Assembly: GCF_045062745.1 (NCBI RefSeq)
Contig: NZ_JBJGED010000043.1
Location: forward strand, 1-60,475
DNA: 60,475 bases
From: Paenibacillus_AA sp045062745
Lineage (GTDB): Bacteria; Bacillota; Bacilli; Paenibacillales; NBRC-103111
Reading direction: 5' to 3'
Part shown: piece after piece, positions 46,118 to 55,465 of the stretch
Layout of the letters: each line of letters begins with the position of its first letter
Position numbering within the stretch: position 1 is the first letter of the stretch
The notes under the pieces: generated by a model
What the model was told of the DNA's origin: nothing
The model's database searches: none
What the model saw: only the letters and a program-made list of their open reading frames with translations
Position numbers and translations under genes: made by a program

Positions 46118-46784
46118 GCTTCGGACCTCCATCCACTCGTTGGCGTTCGCCCTGCTGCTTCAGCAGGTGCACCTCTTGCTTCAACTCTGCAATTTTCTTC
46201 TCCATCTTCTGGAAAATATCAAGCAGCGGATCGGGGACTTTGTCGTGATCGAGCCGGTTCACGCTGACGCCGTCCCTTTTTACGATCCGGGCTTTGAATC
46301 CGACTACCGTGCTGTTCGGCGGCACCTCCTGCACCACGTTGGCATTGGTCCCTATTTTCGAATTATCGCCCACGGTGAACGAGCCTAATACTTTGGCTCC
46401 GGCCGAGATGACGACATTGTTGCCAATGGTCGGGTGTCGCTTGCCCTTCTCTTTGCCGGTGCCTCCGAGCGTGACTCCCTGATACAGCACCACATCGTCG
46501 CCGATCTCGCACGTCTCCCCGATTACGACGCCCATCCCGTGGTCGATGAACAACCGGTCGCCGATTCGCGCGCCCGGGTGGATCTCAATCCCGGTGAAGA
46601 ACCGGCTGATCTGGGAGATGACTCTCGCCACAGTGAACCATTTACGCTTATAGAACCGATGTGCGATGCGATGCGCCCAGATCGCATGAAGCCCCGAATA
46701 CGTAAAAACCACTTCGAACAAGCTTCTCGCGGCCGGATCATTTTCAAATACCGTGGCTATATCGGATCTCATACGGCTGAACAT
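46089..46784 (-). CDS. cysE: Serine O-acetyltransferase
   Basis: 231 residues. An N-terminal helical part, then the left-handed beta-helix with IEIHPGARIGDRLFIDHGMGVVIGETCEIGDDV and NVVISAGAKVLGSFTVGDNSKIG. It makes O-acetylserine, the carbon precursor of cysteine. GGGGGGA precedes the ATG. Regulated by the Cys T-box upstream; a dispersed hairpin element ends 20 nt before the start. Confidence 0.97.
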   Translation of the reverse strand: MFSRMRSDIATVFENDPAARSLFEVVFTYSGLHAIWAHRIAHRFYKRKWFTVARVISQISRFFTGIEIHPGARIGDRLFIDHGMGVVIGETCEIGDDVVLYQGVTLGGTGKEKGKRHPTIGNNVVISAGAKVLGSFTVGDNSKIGTNANVVQEVPPNSTVVGFKARIVKRDGVSVNRLDHDKVPDPLLDIFQKMEKKIAELKQEVHLLKQQGERQRVDGGPKHAQEQSEIV

Positions 46785-46804
46785 TTCAATCCCCCCTATC
46801 TGAA

Positions 46805-46861
46805 CCCCACAAAGTGAAGCGAGCCCTTCGTAGCTTACTCCGATTACTTTGCGGGGACCCC
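46805..46861 (-). repeat. Dispersed hairpin element, copy 2 (before cysE)
   Basis: 57 bp with closing stem CCCCGCAAAGT/ACTTTGTGGGG on the minus strand and inner CGGAG...GCTACG and GAAG...CTTC pairings. It sits after the T-box terminator and 20 nt before the cysE ATG, so it is in the read-through mRNA only. Confidence 0.88.
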
Positions 46862-46882
46862 AGAAATAACTTGCCTATCAAC

Positions 46883-47232
46883 AAAAAACGCCCCTGCAGC
46901 CGAAGCTGCAGAGACGTCGAATCGCGGTTCCACTCTGCTTGGGTTGTCGTCCTGCCTTGCCGGTGCCTGTCATTCTCAAAACACGGTGGCGGCCGACTCC
47001 CCCTCTTAGGCGTCCTTAACGCGGACGATCCGGCGCGGCCTAGACGGGGTGCGGGGCGCAGCGGACTTATGCAATCCGCTCTGCGATCCGAACTTCCGTA
47101 TCAGTCGCGCAGCTCACAGGCGCATTTCCGAATCAGCGGGAATGGAACCCTTCCAGCAGCCTGCCGTCCCGATGGGGCAGCAAGCGGGATCCTCTCTGAA
47201 AACCCGATTGACACGTACTCTCCTGATCGATG
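46883..47232 (-). ncRNA. T-box leader, cysteine-specific
   Basis: Stem I starts with GGAGAGAGTACGTG; the specifier loop GGAAATGCGCC presents TGC (Cys, 47122-47124). GCTGGAAG in the distal part, the T-box AGAGTGGAACCGCG (46923-46936) and the terminator GTCTCTGCAGC/GCTGCAG.GGC plus TTTTTTG (46884-46916) follow. Uncharged tRNA-Cys pairing should form the antiterminator and allow cysE-cysS transcription. No protein gene lies in 46785-47279. Confidence 0.93.
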
Positions 47233-47258
47233 CTTTTGTGTCAACTAAATTATTGATT

Positions 47259-47288
47259 AGTATACATCATAGGACTCGCTTATGACAA
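47259..47288 (-). promoter_or_regulatory. Promoter of the cysE T-box operon
   Basis: -35 TTGTCA (47283-47288) lies in the last codons of gltX and -10 TATACT (47259-47264) is 18 nt on. A TTGACA nearer the leader (47240-47245) has no good -10. Confidence 0.65.
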
Positions 47289-48743
47289 CAACCGGCTGAG
47301 CCGTTCGACAATTTTGCGTTTGCCGAGCAGGACGACCGTCTGGTTCAAGTCGCGGCCGTGCATCTGCCCGGTCAGGGCGACGCGAATCGGCATGAAGAGC
47401 GCCTTGCCCTTGAAGCCGGTCTCCTTCTGCACGGTCTTCAGCATTTGCTGAACGATGTCCGGCGTAAGCTCGGATTCGGCCAGCGGCTCGATCAGCTTCA
47501 GGAAATGCCCCACCACCGTCGGCACCTGCTCCTCCTGAAGCACGGCCTCGGCCTCCGCTTCCACCGTCAGGGTCTCGGTGAAGAACATCTCCGACAGCTC
47601 CACGATCTCCGAGACCGCGTTCAGCTGCTCCTGATAGAGGCCTACGAGTGCCGTTACCCATGCCCTAGCGGCGTCGTCCAATTCGGCCGGAATGCGCCCC
47701 GCCTGCTGCAGGAACGGAATGGCCAGCTCCGTGAGACGGCCCAGGTCAGCCTTCTTGATGTAATAGTTGTTCATCCACTTGAGCTTATCCGTATCGAACA
47801 CGGCCGGGCTGCGGGACAGGCGCTCTTCGTCGAACGCCGCGATCAGCTCGTCGTGGGTCAGCATCTCGTTCTCGCCTTCCGGGGACCAGCCCAGAAGCGC
47901 GATGAAGTTGAACAGCGACTCCGGCAAGTAGCCGAGCTTGTCGTACTGCTCGATGAACTGTACGATCGACTCGTCGCGCTTGCTGAGCTTCTTCCGCTGC
48001 TCGTTCACGATCAAGGTCATGTGCGCGAATGCCGGAGCTTCCCAGCCCAGCGCTTCATAGATCAACAGCTGGCGGGGCGTGTTGGAAATGTGGTCTTCCC
48101 CGCGCAGCACGTGACTGATTTTCATCAAATAATCGTCGATGACGACGGCGAAATTGTAGGTCGGGATCCCGTCTTTCTTCACGATGACGAAATCGCCGAT
48201 GCCGTCCGACTCGAAGGCGATGTCGCCCTTCACCATATCGGTGAAGGCGATCGTTCGGCCTTCCGGCACCCGGAAGCGCACGCTCGGGATGCGGCCCTCC
48301 GCCTCGTAGGCGGCCCGCTGCTCCGCCGACAAGTTCCGATGCTTGCCCGAGTAGCGAGGCATCTCGCCGCGCGCCGTCTGTTCTTCCCGCTCCTGCTCCA
48401 GCTCTTCCTCCGTGCAGTAGCACAAATAGGCGCGGCCGGAATCGAGCAGCTGTTGCCAGTACGTTTTATAGATGTCGAGGCGTTCGGTCTGGCGATAAGG
48501 TCCGTACGGTCCCCCGACGTCCACGCTCTCTTCCCAGTCGATGCCGAGCCATTTCAAATATTTGAGCTGGCTCTCCTCGCCGCCGGCGACGTTGCGCTTC
48601 ACGTCCGTATCCTCGATCCGAATGATGAAAGCTCCCTTATGATGGCGGGCGAACAAATAGTTGAACAGCGCCGTGCGCGCATTCCCGATATGCAGGTGCC
48701 CGGTCGGGCTGGGCGCATAGCGGACGCGGATTTCCTTGCTCAT
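47280..48743 (-). CDS. gltX: Glutamyl-tRNA synthetase
   Basis: 487 residues, class Ib. SPTGHLHIGNARTALFNYLFA carries the HIGH motif and KKLSKRDES the KMSKS motif; the C-terminal anticodon-binding part is the all-helical bacterial type. In bacteria like this it is usually non-discriminating and also charges tRNA-Gln, the GatCAB route. Precedes the T-box operon as in Bacillus. Confidence 0.97.
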   Translation of the reverse strand: MSKEIRVRYAPSPTGHLHIGNARTALFNYLFARHHKGAFIIRIEDTDVKRNVAGGEESQLKYLKWLGIDWEESVDVGGPYGPYRQTERLDIYKTYWQQLLDSGRAYLCYCTEEELEQEREEQTARGEMPRYSGKHRNLSAEQRAAYEAEGRIPSVRFRVPEGRTIAFTDMVKGDIAFESDGIGDFVIVKKDGIPTYNFAVVIDDYLMKISHVLRGEDHISNTPRQLLIYEALGWEAPAFAHMTLIVNEQRKKLSKRDESIVQFIEQYDKLGYLPESLFNFIALLGWSPEGENEMLTHDELIAAFDEERLSRSPAVFDTDKLKWMNNYYIKKADLGRLTELAIPFLQQAGRIPAELDDAARAWVTALVGLYQEQLNAVSEIVELSEMFFTETLTVEAEAEAVLQEEQVPTVVGHFLKLIEPLAESELTPDIVQQMLKTVQKETGFKGKALFMPIRVALTGQMHGRDLNQTVVLLGKRKIVERLSRLLS

Positions 48744-48797
48744 GAGACTACCCCTCTCCAGCGTACGATCGTCATCGCTAAAAAATATTAGTTGCTA

Positions 48798-49280
48798 TCA
48801 TAGCACATCCCGCACCAAACAGACAACCGATTGTGCGGCAATGCCTTCGCCCCGCCCGGTGAAGCCGAGCTGCTCCGTTGTTGTCGCCTTCACGTTCACT
48901 TGCTCCGGCTCCGCCTCCAGCGCCTGCGCGATAATCGCCGTCATCTGAGGAATATACGGCGCCATCTTCGGCCGTTGGGCAATAATCGTCGAATCCACAT
49001 TACCGAGCTTGTAGCCTCTCTCCCGGGCAAGTGCCCAGACTCGCTCCAGCAGCTTCAAGCTGTCCGCGTCCTTGAACGCCGCATCCGTGTCGGGAAAGTG
49101 CTTGCCGATGTCGCCTAGCCCCAGTGCGCCCAGAATGGCGTCGCTGATCGCGTGAAGCAGCACGTCCGCATCCGAGTGGCCCAGCAGCCCTAACTCGAAC
49201 GGAATGTCCACACCTCCGATGATGCACTTGCGCCCTTCTACCAACTGATGTACGTCGAAGCCTTGTCCTACTCGTATCAT
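48798..49280 (-). CDS. ispF: 2-C-methyl-D-erythritol 2,4-cyclodiphosphate synthase
   Basis: 160 residues, trimeric MEP-pathway enzyme. RVGQGFDVHQL (metal ligands D8, H10), LLGHSDADVLLHAISDAILGALGLGDIG with the third ligand H42, and KATTTEQLGFTGRGEGIAA. The start overlaps the ispD stop by 4 nt, so the two steps of the pathway are coupled. Confidence 0.97.
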   Translation of the reverse strand: MIRVGQGFDVHQLVEGRKCIIGGVDIPFELGLLGHSDADVLLHAISDAILGALGLGDIGKHFPDTDAAFKDADSLKLLERVWALARERGYKLGNVDSTIIAQRPKMAPYIPQMTAIIAQALEAEPEQVNVKATTTEQLGFTGRGEGIAAQSVVCLVRDVL

Positions 49281-49981
49281 GTGAGTCCCTCTCCCCCATA
49301 CCGTGTTGCAATCGTCTCCGCCCAGAGCAGGTCCTCCGGCGTCGTAATTTTAATGTTCGTGTACGCTCCCTCGGCGATCCGCACGTCGACTCCCAGGCGT
49401 TCCACGAGCATGGAATCGTCCGTGCCCGTGAATCCGTCCCGGACCGCCCGCTCATGCGCATCGCGCAGCAAATCAAGACGAAAAGCCTGCGGGGTCTGGA
49501 TCGCCCACAAGCTTCGCCGGTCTGGCGTAGATTGAATGACTCCGTTCGAGTCGGCCACCTTGATCGTATCCTTCACCGGTACCGCGAGCACCGCCGCGCC
49601 CGTCTGTCTCGCTTCCTGCAGACAGCGCCGGACGAGCGCTTCGCCGATGAAGGGCCTCACGCCGTCGTGGACCGCGACCCAGGCCGTGCCTTCCGGCAGA
49701 GCCCGGAGGCCTTCCCGCACCGAGGCTTGCCGTTCGGCGCCGCCTGCAGTGACGGCCGCCACCTTCGTGAGCCCGTAGCGGCTCACATACGCTTCCCCGC
49801 GGGCGACATCGCCCGCTCCGACGACCAGCACGATCGCGTCGACGCATGCCATTGCCTGGAACCGCTCCAGCGTATGCGCCAGAATCGGCTTGTCGCCTAG
49901 CATCAAGTACTGCTTGCTCTCCGGCGTTTTCATACGCGAGCCGGTGCCGGCCGCAACTACGATGACGCCTGTTCCTCCCAC
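49277..49981 (-). CDS. ispD: 2-C-methyl-D-erythritol 4-phosphate cytidylyltransferase
   Basis: 234 residues with a GTG start and GGGAG about 9 nt upstream. VIVVAAGTGSRMKTPESKQYLMLGDKPIL is the CTP-binding loop, WVAVHDGVRPFI the catalytic centre, and TDDSMLVERLG and ITTPEDLLWAE follow. Makes CDP-methylerythritol for isoprenoids. Lies between yacL and ispF as in Bacillus. Confidence 0.97.
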   Translation of the reverse strand: MGGTGVIVVAAGTGSRMKTPESKQYLMLGDKPILAHTLERFQAMACVDAIVLVVGAGDVARGEAYVSRYGLTKVAAVTAGGAERQASVREGLRALPEGTAWVAVHDGVRPFIGEALVRRCLQEARQTGAAVLAVPVKDTIKVADSNGVIQSTPDRRSLWAIQTPQAFRLDLLRDAHERAVRDGFTGTDDSMLVERLGVDVRIAEGAYTNIKITTPEDLLWAETIATRYGGEGLT

Positions 49982-50032
49982 GCCTGACCACTCCCGCCGT
50001 AAAACGATTCCATGTCTTCTATCTTAACCGTT

Positions 50033-51118
50033 TCACTGCGCTTTTTCCAATAGTTTCGGCTTGGCGAAAATCATGCGCCCCGCGGACGTTTGCAGCACGC
50101 TCGTCACGAGCACTTCGATCGTAGCGCCTATGTACTCCCGGCCGCCCTCCACGACGATCATCGTGCCGTCATCGAGATAGGCGACGCCTTGGCCATGCTC
50201 CTTGCCGTCCTTGATGACCTGCACCAGGATCTCTTCTCCCGGCAGCACGACCGGCTTCACGGCATTGGCGAGATCGTTGATGTTCAGCACCGAGACGCCT
50301 TGCAGCTCGCACACTTTATTCAGATTGAAATCGTTCGTGATCACTTTGCCCTGCAGCACCTTGGCGAGCCGCACCAGCTTGCTGTCGACCTCGGAGATTT
50401 CCTCGAAGTCGCCTTCGTAGATCAGCACCTTCACGTCAAGCTCCTTCTGAATTTTGTTCAGAATATCGAGCCCCCGACGTCCCCGGTTCCGCTTCAGCAG
50501 GTCCGAGGAATCGGCGATATGCTGCAGCTCCTCCAGCACGAATTCGGGAATGACGAGGATGCCTTCGATGAACCCGGTCTTGCAAATGTCGGCGATACGC
50601 CCATCGATGATAACGCTCGTGTCCAAAATTTTGTGAATATCCGCGGAAGCCCCGCTCCGCTTCGGTCTGTCGCCGCGTGAGGCCAGCAGCTCCATCACGT
50701 CGTCCTTGCGTTTGTGTCCGAGCCGCAGCCCGGTATAGCCCAGCAATACCGTCAGGGCCACCGCTACCGCGCTTCCCAGCCATCCGGCCTTCGACAACAC
50801 CGGCGACAGCAGCGCCGAGATGACGAGCCCCACGATCATGCCCGCGGTACCCGCGAACAGCTCGGGAGAAGGGATGCGCGCCACCCGCTCTTCCCAATCG
50901 GACAGCCTCCGCTGCCCCATCCGAATCAGTCCGGTCGTCATGCCGTAGAACAAAAGCGCCATCAGTCCCGTACACCAGTAAGCTTGCGTTGCCCACGAGT
51001 CTACTTCTACGAACAGATTCGCCAAGAATAAGAACAATTGCCCTATCGCTTCATTCCCCTGGTATCCGATCATGCCGCCGATGAGTGCCATCAGCAGTCT
51101 TGTATACCGTAGTGCCAT
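50033..51118 (-). CDS. yacL: YacL-type PIN/TRAM membrane protein
   Basis: 361 residues. Four N-terminal membrane segments (about 5-25, 40-62, 85-105, 112-130), then a PIN nuclease domain with ILDTSVIIDGRIADI and the acidic KVITNDFNLNKV, and a C-terminal TRAM domain (DDGTMIVVEGGREYIGATIEVLVTSVLQT). Conserved next to ispD in Bacillales; its substrate is unknown. Membrane-anchored RNA cleavage is the expected activity. Confidence 0.9.
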   Translation of the reverse strand: MALRYTRLLMALIGGMIGYQGNEAIGQLFLFLANLFVEVDSWATQAYWCTGLMALLFYGMTTGLIRMGQRRLSDWEERVARIPSPELFAGTAGMIVGLVISALLSPVLSKAGWLGSAVAVALTVLLGYTGLRLGHKRKDDVMELLASRGDRPKRSGASADIHKILDTSVIIDGRIADICKTGFIEGILVIPEFVLEELQHIADSSDLLKRNRGRRGLDILNKIQKELDVKVLIYEGDFEEISEVDSKLVRLAKVLQGKVITNDFNLNKVCELQGVSVLNINDLANAVKPVVLPGEEILVQVIKDGKEHGQGVAYLDDGTMIVVEGGREYIGATIEVLVTSVLQTSAGRMIFAKPKLLEKAQ

Positions 51119-51193
51119 CTATTCTTCACCTCCATATAACGGACCATCCCGCGCAGGCGTACTCGCCTTAATTCAGCTTGCAACCAATCCGGG

Positions 51194-51223
51194 AATATGT
51201 CTCTATTTCCAATTATGGTCCAA
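51194..51223 (-). promoter_or_regulatory. Possible promoter of yacL
   Basis: TTGGAC (51218-51223) and CATATT (51194-51199) are 18 nt apart, about 75 nt before the yacL start. The match is modest. Confidence 0.4.
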
Positions 51224-51287
51224 TTTCGCGTCTACTAATCTCAAGGGATGAACTTTTTTGCATATTCCACGGTGGGGATTTACAAAT

Positions 51288-51315
51288 TGAATAATGCTTC
51301 CATTTCTTTTATAAT
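51288..51315 (+). promoter_or_regulatory. Promoter of the plus-strand MazG-like gene
   Basis: -35 TTGAAT (51288-51293) and consensus -10 TATAAT (51310-51315) with a 16 nt spacer, 37 nt before the start codon. Confidence 0.75.
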
Positions 51316-51352
51316 TGAGGCACGAGGATAATGACTTGAGGTGAATGGAAGA

Positions 51353-51748
51353 ATGAGCGACTTAACCTTGAAACAGTTTCAAGAACAAGTGTCCGAACTG
51401 CTGCTCCGTCACCGCAGCTTGCTGGATGTGCTGTCCAAGACGCAGCAATCGAGTGCTTCCGTGAACCGCAGCGTGATCAAAGCCATCACCGAATGCGGCT
51501 GTATCAGCCTGCAAGCGAACAAGCAGCCTACTCCCGCCGAACTGTCCCTCGAAGCCGCCAAATCTTTGGCCCAAACCCACGTGAACGGTCAGTTGTGCGA
51601 GAACTGCATAGACGCCATCTCCGTCCAGCTCGGGAAAAATTTGTTCTACATGTCGGCCCTCTGCAACTTGCTCGAATTGAACTTGGACGACATTCTGGAG
51701 AAGGAATCCCAGAAGTGTTCCACCCTCGGGATTTTCAACTTGTCTTAG
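51353..51748 (+). CDS. Conserved small protein with MazG-like C-terminus (annotated DUF1573 in relatives)
   Basis: 131 residues from the ATG at 51353, with GAGGTG 9 nt upstream. The N-terminal helical half has ITECGCISL; the C-terminal half CENCIDAISVQLGKNLFYMS, then LCNLLELNLDDILEKE, resembles the helix pair of MazG/dUTPase-type pyrophosphohydrolases. The acidic metal ligands of active MazG enzymes (ExxxD) are not all kept, so catalysis is doubtful. Five cysteines in pairs might bind metal. It is the only plus-strand gene between the gerD region and the right edge. Confidence 0.7.
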   Translation: MSDLTLKQFQEQVSELLLRHRSLLDVLSKTQQSSASVNRSVIKAITECGCISLQANKQPTPAELSLEAAKSLAQTHVNGQLCENCIDAISVQLGKNLFYMSALCNLLELNLDDILEKESQKCSTLGIFNLS

Positions 51749-51771
51749 GTCTTCACAGCTTCGGATTCAAC

Positions 51772-51822
51772 AAAAAAAAGCATTTATTTTCCGGTTAAGG
51801 GAAAATAAATGCTTTTTATTTT
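51772..51822. terminator. Bidirectional terminator between the MazG-like gene and pssA
   Basis: AAAAAGCATTTATTTTCC pairs with GGAAAATAAATGCTTTTT, with A and T runs on both sides. It serves two convergent genes. Confidence 0.93.
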
Positions 51823-51853
51823 CGGTCAGATGGCTATGCGCAGTCCAAGCGGA

Positions 51854-52609
51854 TTACCCGTGTTTTTTCTCCGGTTCATCGTAGCCCGACTGATTGCGGC
51901 TTCTTTTCCGGGAGATAACCCTAACGTTTTTTTTTAAGCCATTCAAGCCATACAAGGCGTAGATCACCAGCGGGATGAACAGCAGCTTCGTCAGAATGCT
52001 CTTGTACACCACAGCGAGTACGACAACAACGACGATAATGATCGGCGTAACCCAGATCGCCGCCTTAGGGATGCCCACCTTCTTGAAATTCGGATAGCGG
52101 ACCGTGCTGACCATCAAGAACGACAACACGAGCGTGCTGGCGAGCAAGATGGGGGTCGATATCTCCTCGTGGAACAGCGCGAGTGTACTGAGGACGCTGC
52201 CGGCCGCCGGAATCGGCAGCCCGATGAAATAACCGGGCGCTCCCGTAATCACATTGAACCGAGCGAGACGAAGTGCGCCGCAGATCGGGAAGATCGCGGT
52301 TACGATCCAGGCGAGCGCGGACGTCTGCATCTCTTGGAACGCCACGACATACATGATGAACGCCGGCGCGACCCCGAAGGAGATCACGTCGGACAAGGAA
52401 TCGAGTTCCTTGCCGAATTCGCTCTGCGCGTTCAAGGCGCGGGCGACTCTCCCGTCCAATCCGTCGAGCAGCATCGCGACGATCACGAAGATCGCCGCGA
52501 GCTCTGCGTTCGTATTATCGATATTGGAATTGAAGGCCAGAATTATAGCGACAATCCCCAAGAACAAGTTACCTACCGTAAACATGCTGGGAATGGAATT
52601 CTTAATCAT
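51854..52609 (-). CDS. pssA: CDP-diacylglycerol-serine O-phosphatidyltransferase
   Basis: 251 residues from the ATG at 52609, membrane CDP-alcohol phosphatidyltransferase. The family motif is complete: DGLDGRVARALNAQSEFGKE, then LDSLSD (D..DG..AR........G...D...D). Seven or so hydrophobic segments and a Lys/Arg-rich C-terminus. Makes phosphatidylserine, the precursor of phosphatidylethanolamine. No decarboxylase gene is beside it here. Confidence 0.92.
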   Translation of the reverse strand: MIKNSIPSMFTVGNLFLGIVAIILAFNSNIDNTNAELAAIFVIVAMLLDGLDGRVARALNAQSEFGKELDSLSDVISFGVAPAFIMYVVAFQEMQTSALAWIVTAIFPICGALRLARFNVITGAPGYFIGLPIPAAGSVLSTLALFHEEISTPILLASTLVLSFLMVSTVRYPNFKKVGIPKAAIWVTPIIIVVVVVLAVVYKSILTKLLFIPLVIYALYGLNGLKKNVRVISRKRSRNQSGYDEPEKKHG

Positions 52610-52723
52610 ACCGCTCCACCTCTTCATGTACTTTGCCCCGAATCACAACTATCCATGTTGCTGTATCATGGAAGAGGCAGCATCAAGCAACGCAATCAAA
52701 TCTATTTTATGATTGTATGCGTT

Positions 52724-53800
52724 TTAAATATGTCTGTCAATGAACAATTGCTCTTGGATTCGCTTCAGGCCCTCCTTGATCGCCCGGGCCCGGACTTCGC
52801 CGATGCCGTCGACTTCGTCCAATTCCTCGATGGTCGCCATGACCATATGGGGCAGATGGGCGAATCGCTCGACCAAGTTGTGGATGATCATGGACGGCAG
52901 ACGAGGCAGCTTGTTCAGCATCCGATAGCCGCGCGGCGAGACCGGCTCTTCCAGCATCGAGTTGGACGATGGATAGCCGAGCAGCCGGACCAAATGCTGA
53001 TGATCGAGCAGCTCGTCGTTGCTCAGCTTCTTCAGCCCTGCGAGCACCTCTTTGATCTTCTCCTCGGCCGGATCTTTGCAATAATCCTTCACGAGCAGCA
53101 GCGCTTCGTAATCCGTCGTGGCCACGAGCTCATCCAGTTGCATCCGGATCAGCCGGCCCTCGGTGCCCAGCTCGTTGATATAGCGCTTGATCTCGGTCTT
53201 CACGCGCAGCACCATCTCGAACCGCTGGATGACACCCGTCACCTCCTGAAGGGTGACGAGCTCCTCGAATTCGGAGGCACCCAGATTCGTGAGCGATTGG
53301 TCGAGAACCGATTTATATTTCTCCAGAGTCTGAATCGCCTGATTCGCCTTGGCCAGAATGACCCCGATATCCTTCAGGGAATACCGGAGGTTGCCCTGAT
53401 ACACCGTGATCACGTTCCGGCGCTGGGAGATCGATACGACGAGCTTGCCGGTCTGCTTGGCGACCCGCTCCGCCGTGCGGTGCCGAATCCCGGTCTCGAT
53501 CGAGCTGATGGACGAATCCGGGATGAGCTGGGTATTGGCGAATAAAATCCGCTTGATGTCCTCGCTGAGAATGATTGCCCCGTCCATCTTGGCCAGCTCG
53601 TACAAGTAGTTGGGCGAGAAATCGCAGTTGATCGAGAAGCCCCCGTCCACAAGCTCCATCACTTCGGGGCTGTACCCGACCACCAGCAGCGCTCCCGTCT
53701 TCGCGCGGAGCACGTTTTCCAACCCTTCGCGGAACGCCGTACCCGGGGCCACCAGCTGAAGGATTTGACTCATTTTATCGCGTGTTGCTTCTTCTTTCAC
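52724..53800 (-). CDS. disA: DNA integrity scanning protein DisA (diadenylate cyclase)
   Basis: 358 residues from the GTG at 53800, with TAGGAGG 8 nt upstream. The DAC domain has D73-G-A (DGAIILS) and R106-H-R-T; a helical spine follows, then a C-terminal helix-hairpin-helix domain (IEELDEVDGIGEVRARAIKEGL) that binds branched DNA. It makes c-di-AMP while scanning DNA and delays sporulation on damage. A dispersed hairpin element ends 22 nt before its start. Confidence 0.97.
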   Translation of the reverse strand: MKEEATRDKMSQILQLVAPGTAFREGLENVLRAKTGALLVVGYSPEVMELVDGGFSINCDFSPNYLYELAKMDGAIILSEDIKRILFANTQLIPDSSISSIETGIRHRTAERVAKQTGKLVVSISQRRNVITVYQGNLRYSLKDIGVILAKANQAIQTLEKYKSVLDQSLTNLGASEFEELVTLQEVTGVIQRFEMVLRVKTEIKRYINELGTEGRLIRMQLDELVATTDYEALLLVKDYCKDPAEEKIKEVLAGLKKLSNDELLDHQHLVRLLGYPSSNSMLEEPVSPRGYRMLNKLPRLPSMIIHNLVERFAHLPHMVMATIEELDEVDGIGEVRARAIKEGLKRIQEQLFIDRHI

Positions 53801-53822
53801 CAAGTGTGCCTCCTAACTTATA

Positions 53823-53878
53823 CCCCACAAAGTGAAGTAGGGCTCTGGAGCGTATTCCTAGTACTTTGCGGGGACCCC
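53823..53878 (-). repeat. Dispersed hairpin element, copy 3 (before disA)
   Basis: 56 bp with the same 11-position closing stem as copies 1 and 2 and inner AGGA...CTCC. It occupies most of the radA-disA gap and ends just before the disA ribosome binding site. Confidence 0.88.
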
Positions 53879-53906
53879 AGTAGTGTACCCCAGGAGCAAA
53901 ATACAT

Positions 53907-55313
<1,407 letters not shown>

Positions 55314-55413
55314 GCAAAAATTCCTCGTTTCCCTTAGTATTCAAAGTTTACCATGGGACCGATTGCGTTGGAAACCCCGGGATGGAATAAACTTGTAATT
55401 AGGCACAAAGCAA

Positions 55414-55449
55414 TACCCCGGCGCCTCATGGGTCATGAGCACCGGGGTA
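55414..55449 (-). terminator. Terminator after clpC
   Basis: TACCCCGGTGCTCATG pairs with CATGAGGCGCCGGGGTA, followed by TTGCTTTG. It probably separates the ctsR operon from radA. Confidence 0.72.
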
Positions 55450-55465
55450 GGTTATCGAAGTCTAT

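Noticed and set aside
46801..46862. Hairpin copy 2 as an intrinsic terminator
   Set aside because: It has a strong stem but no T run, and is followed at once by the cysE ribosome binding site; the real T-box terminator is at 46884-46916.
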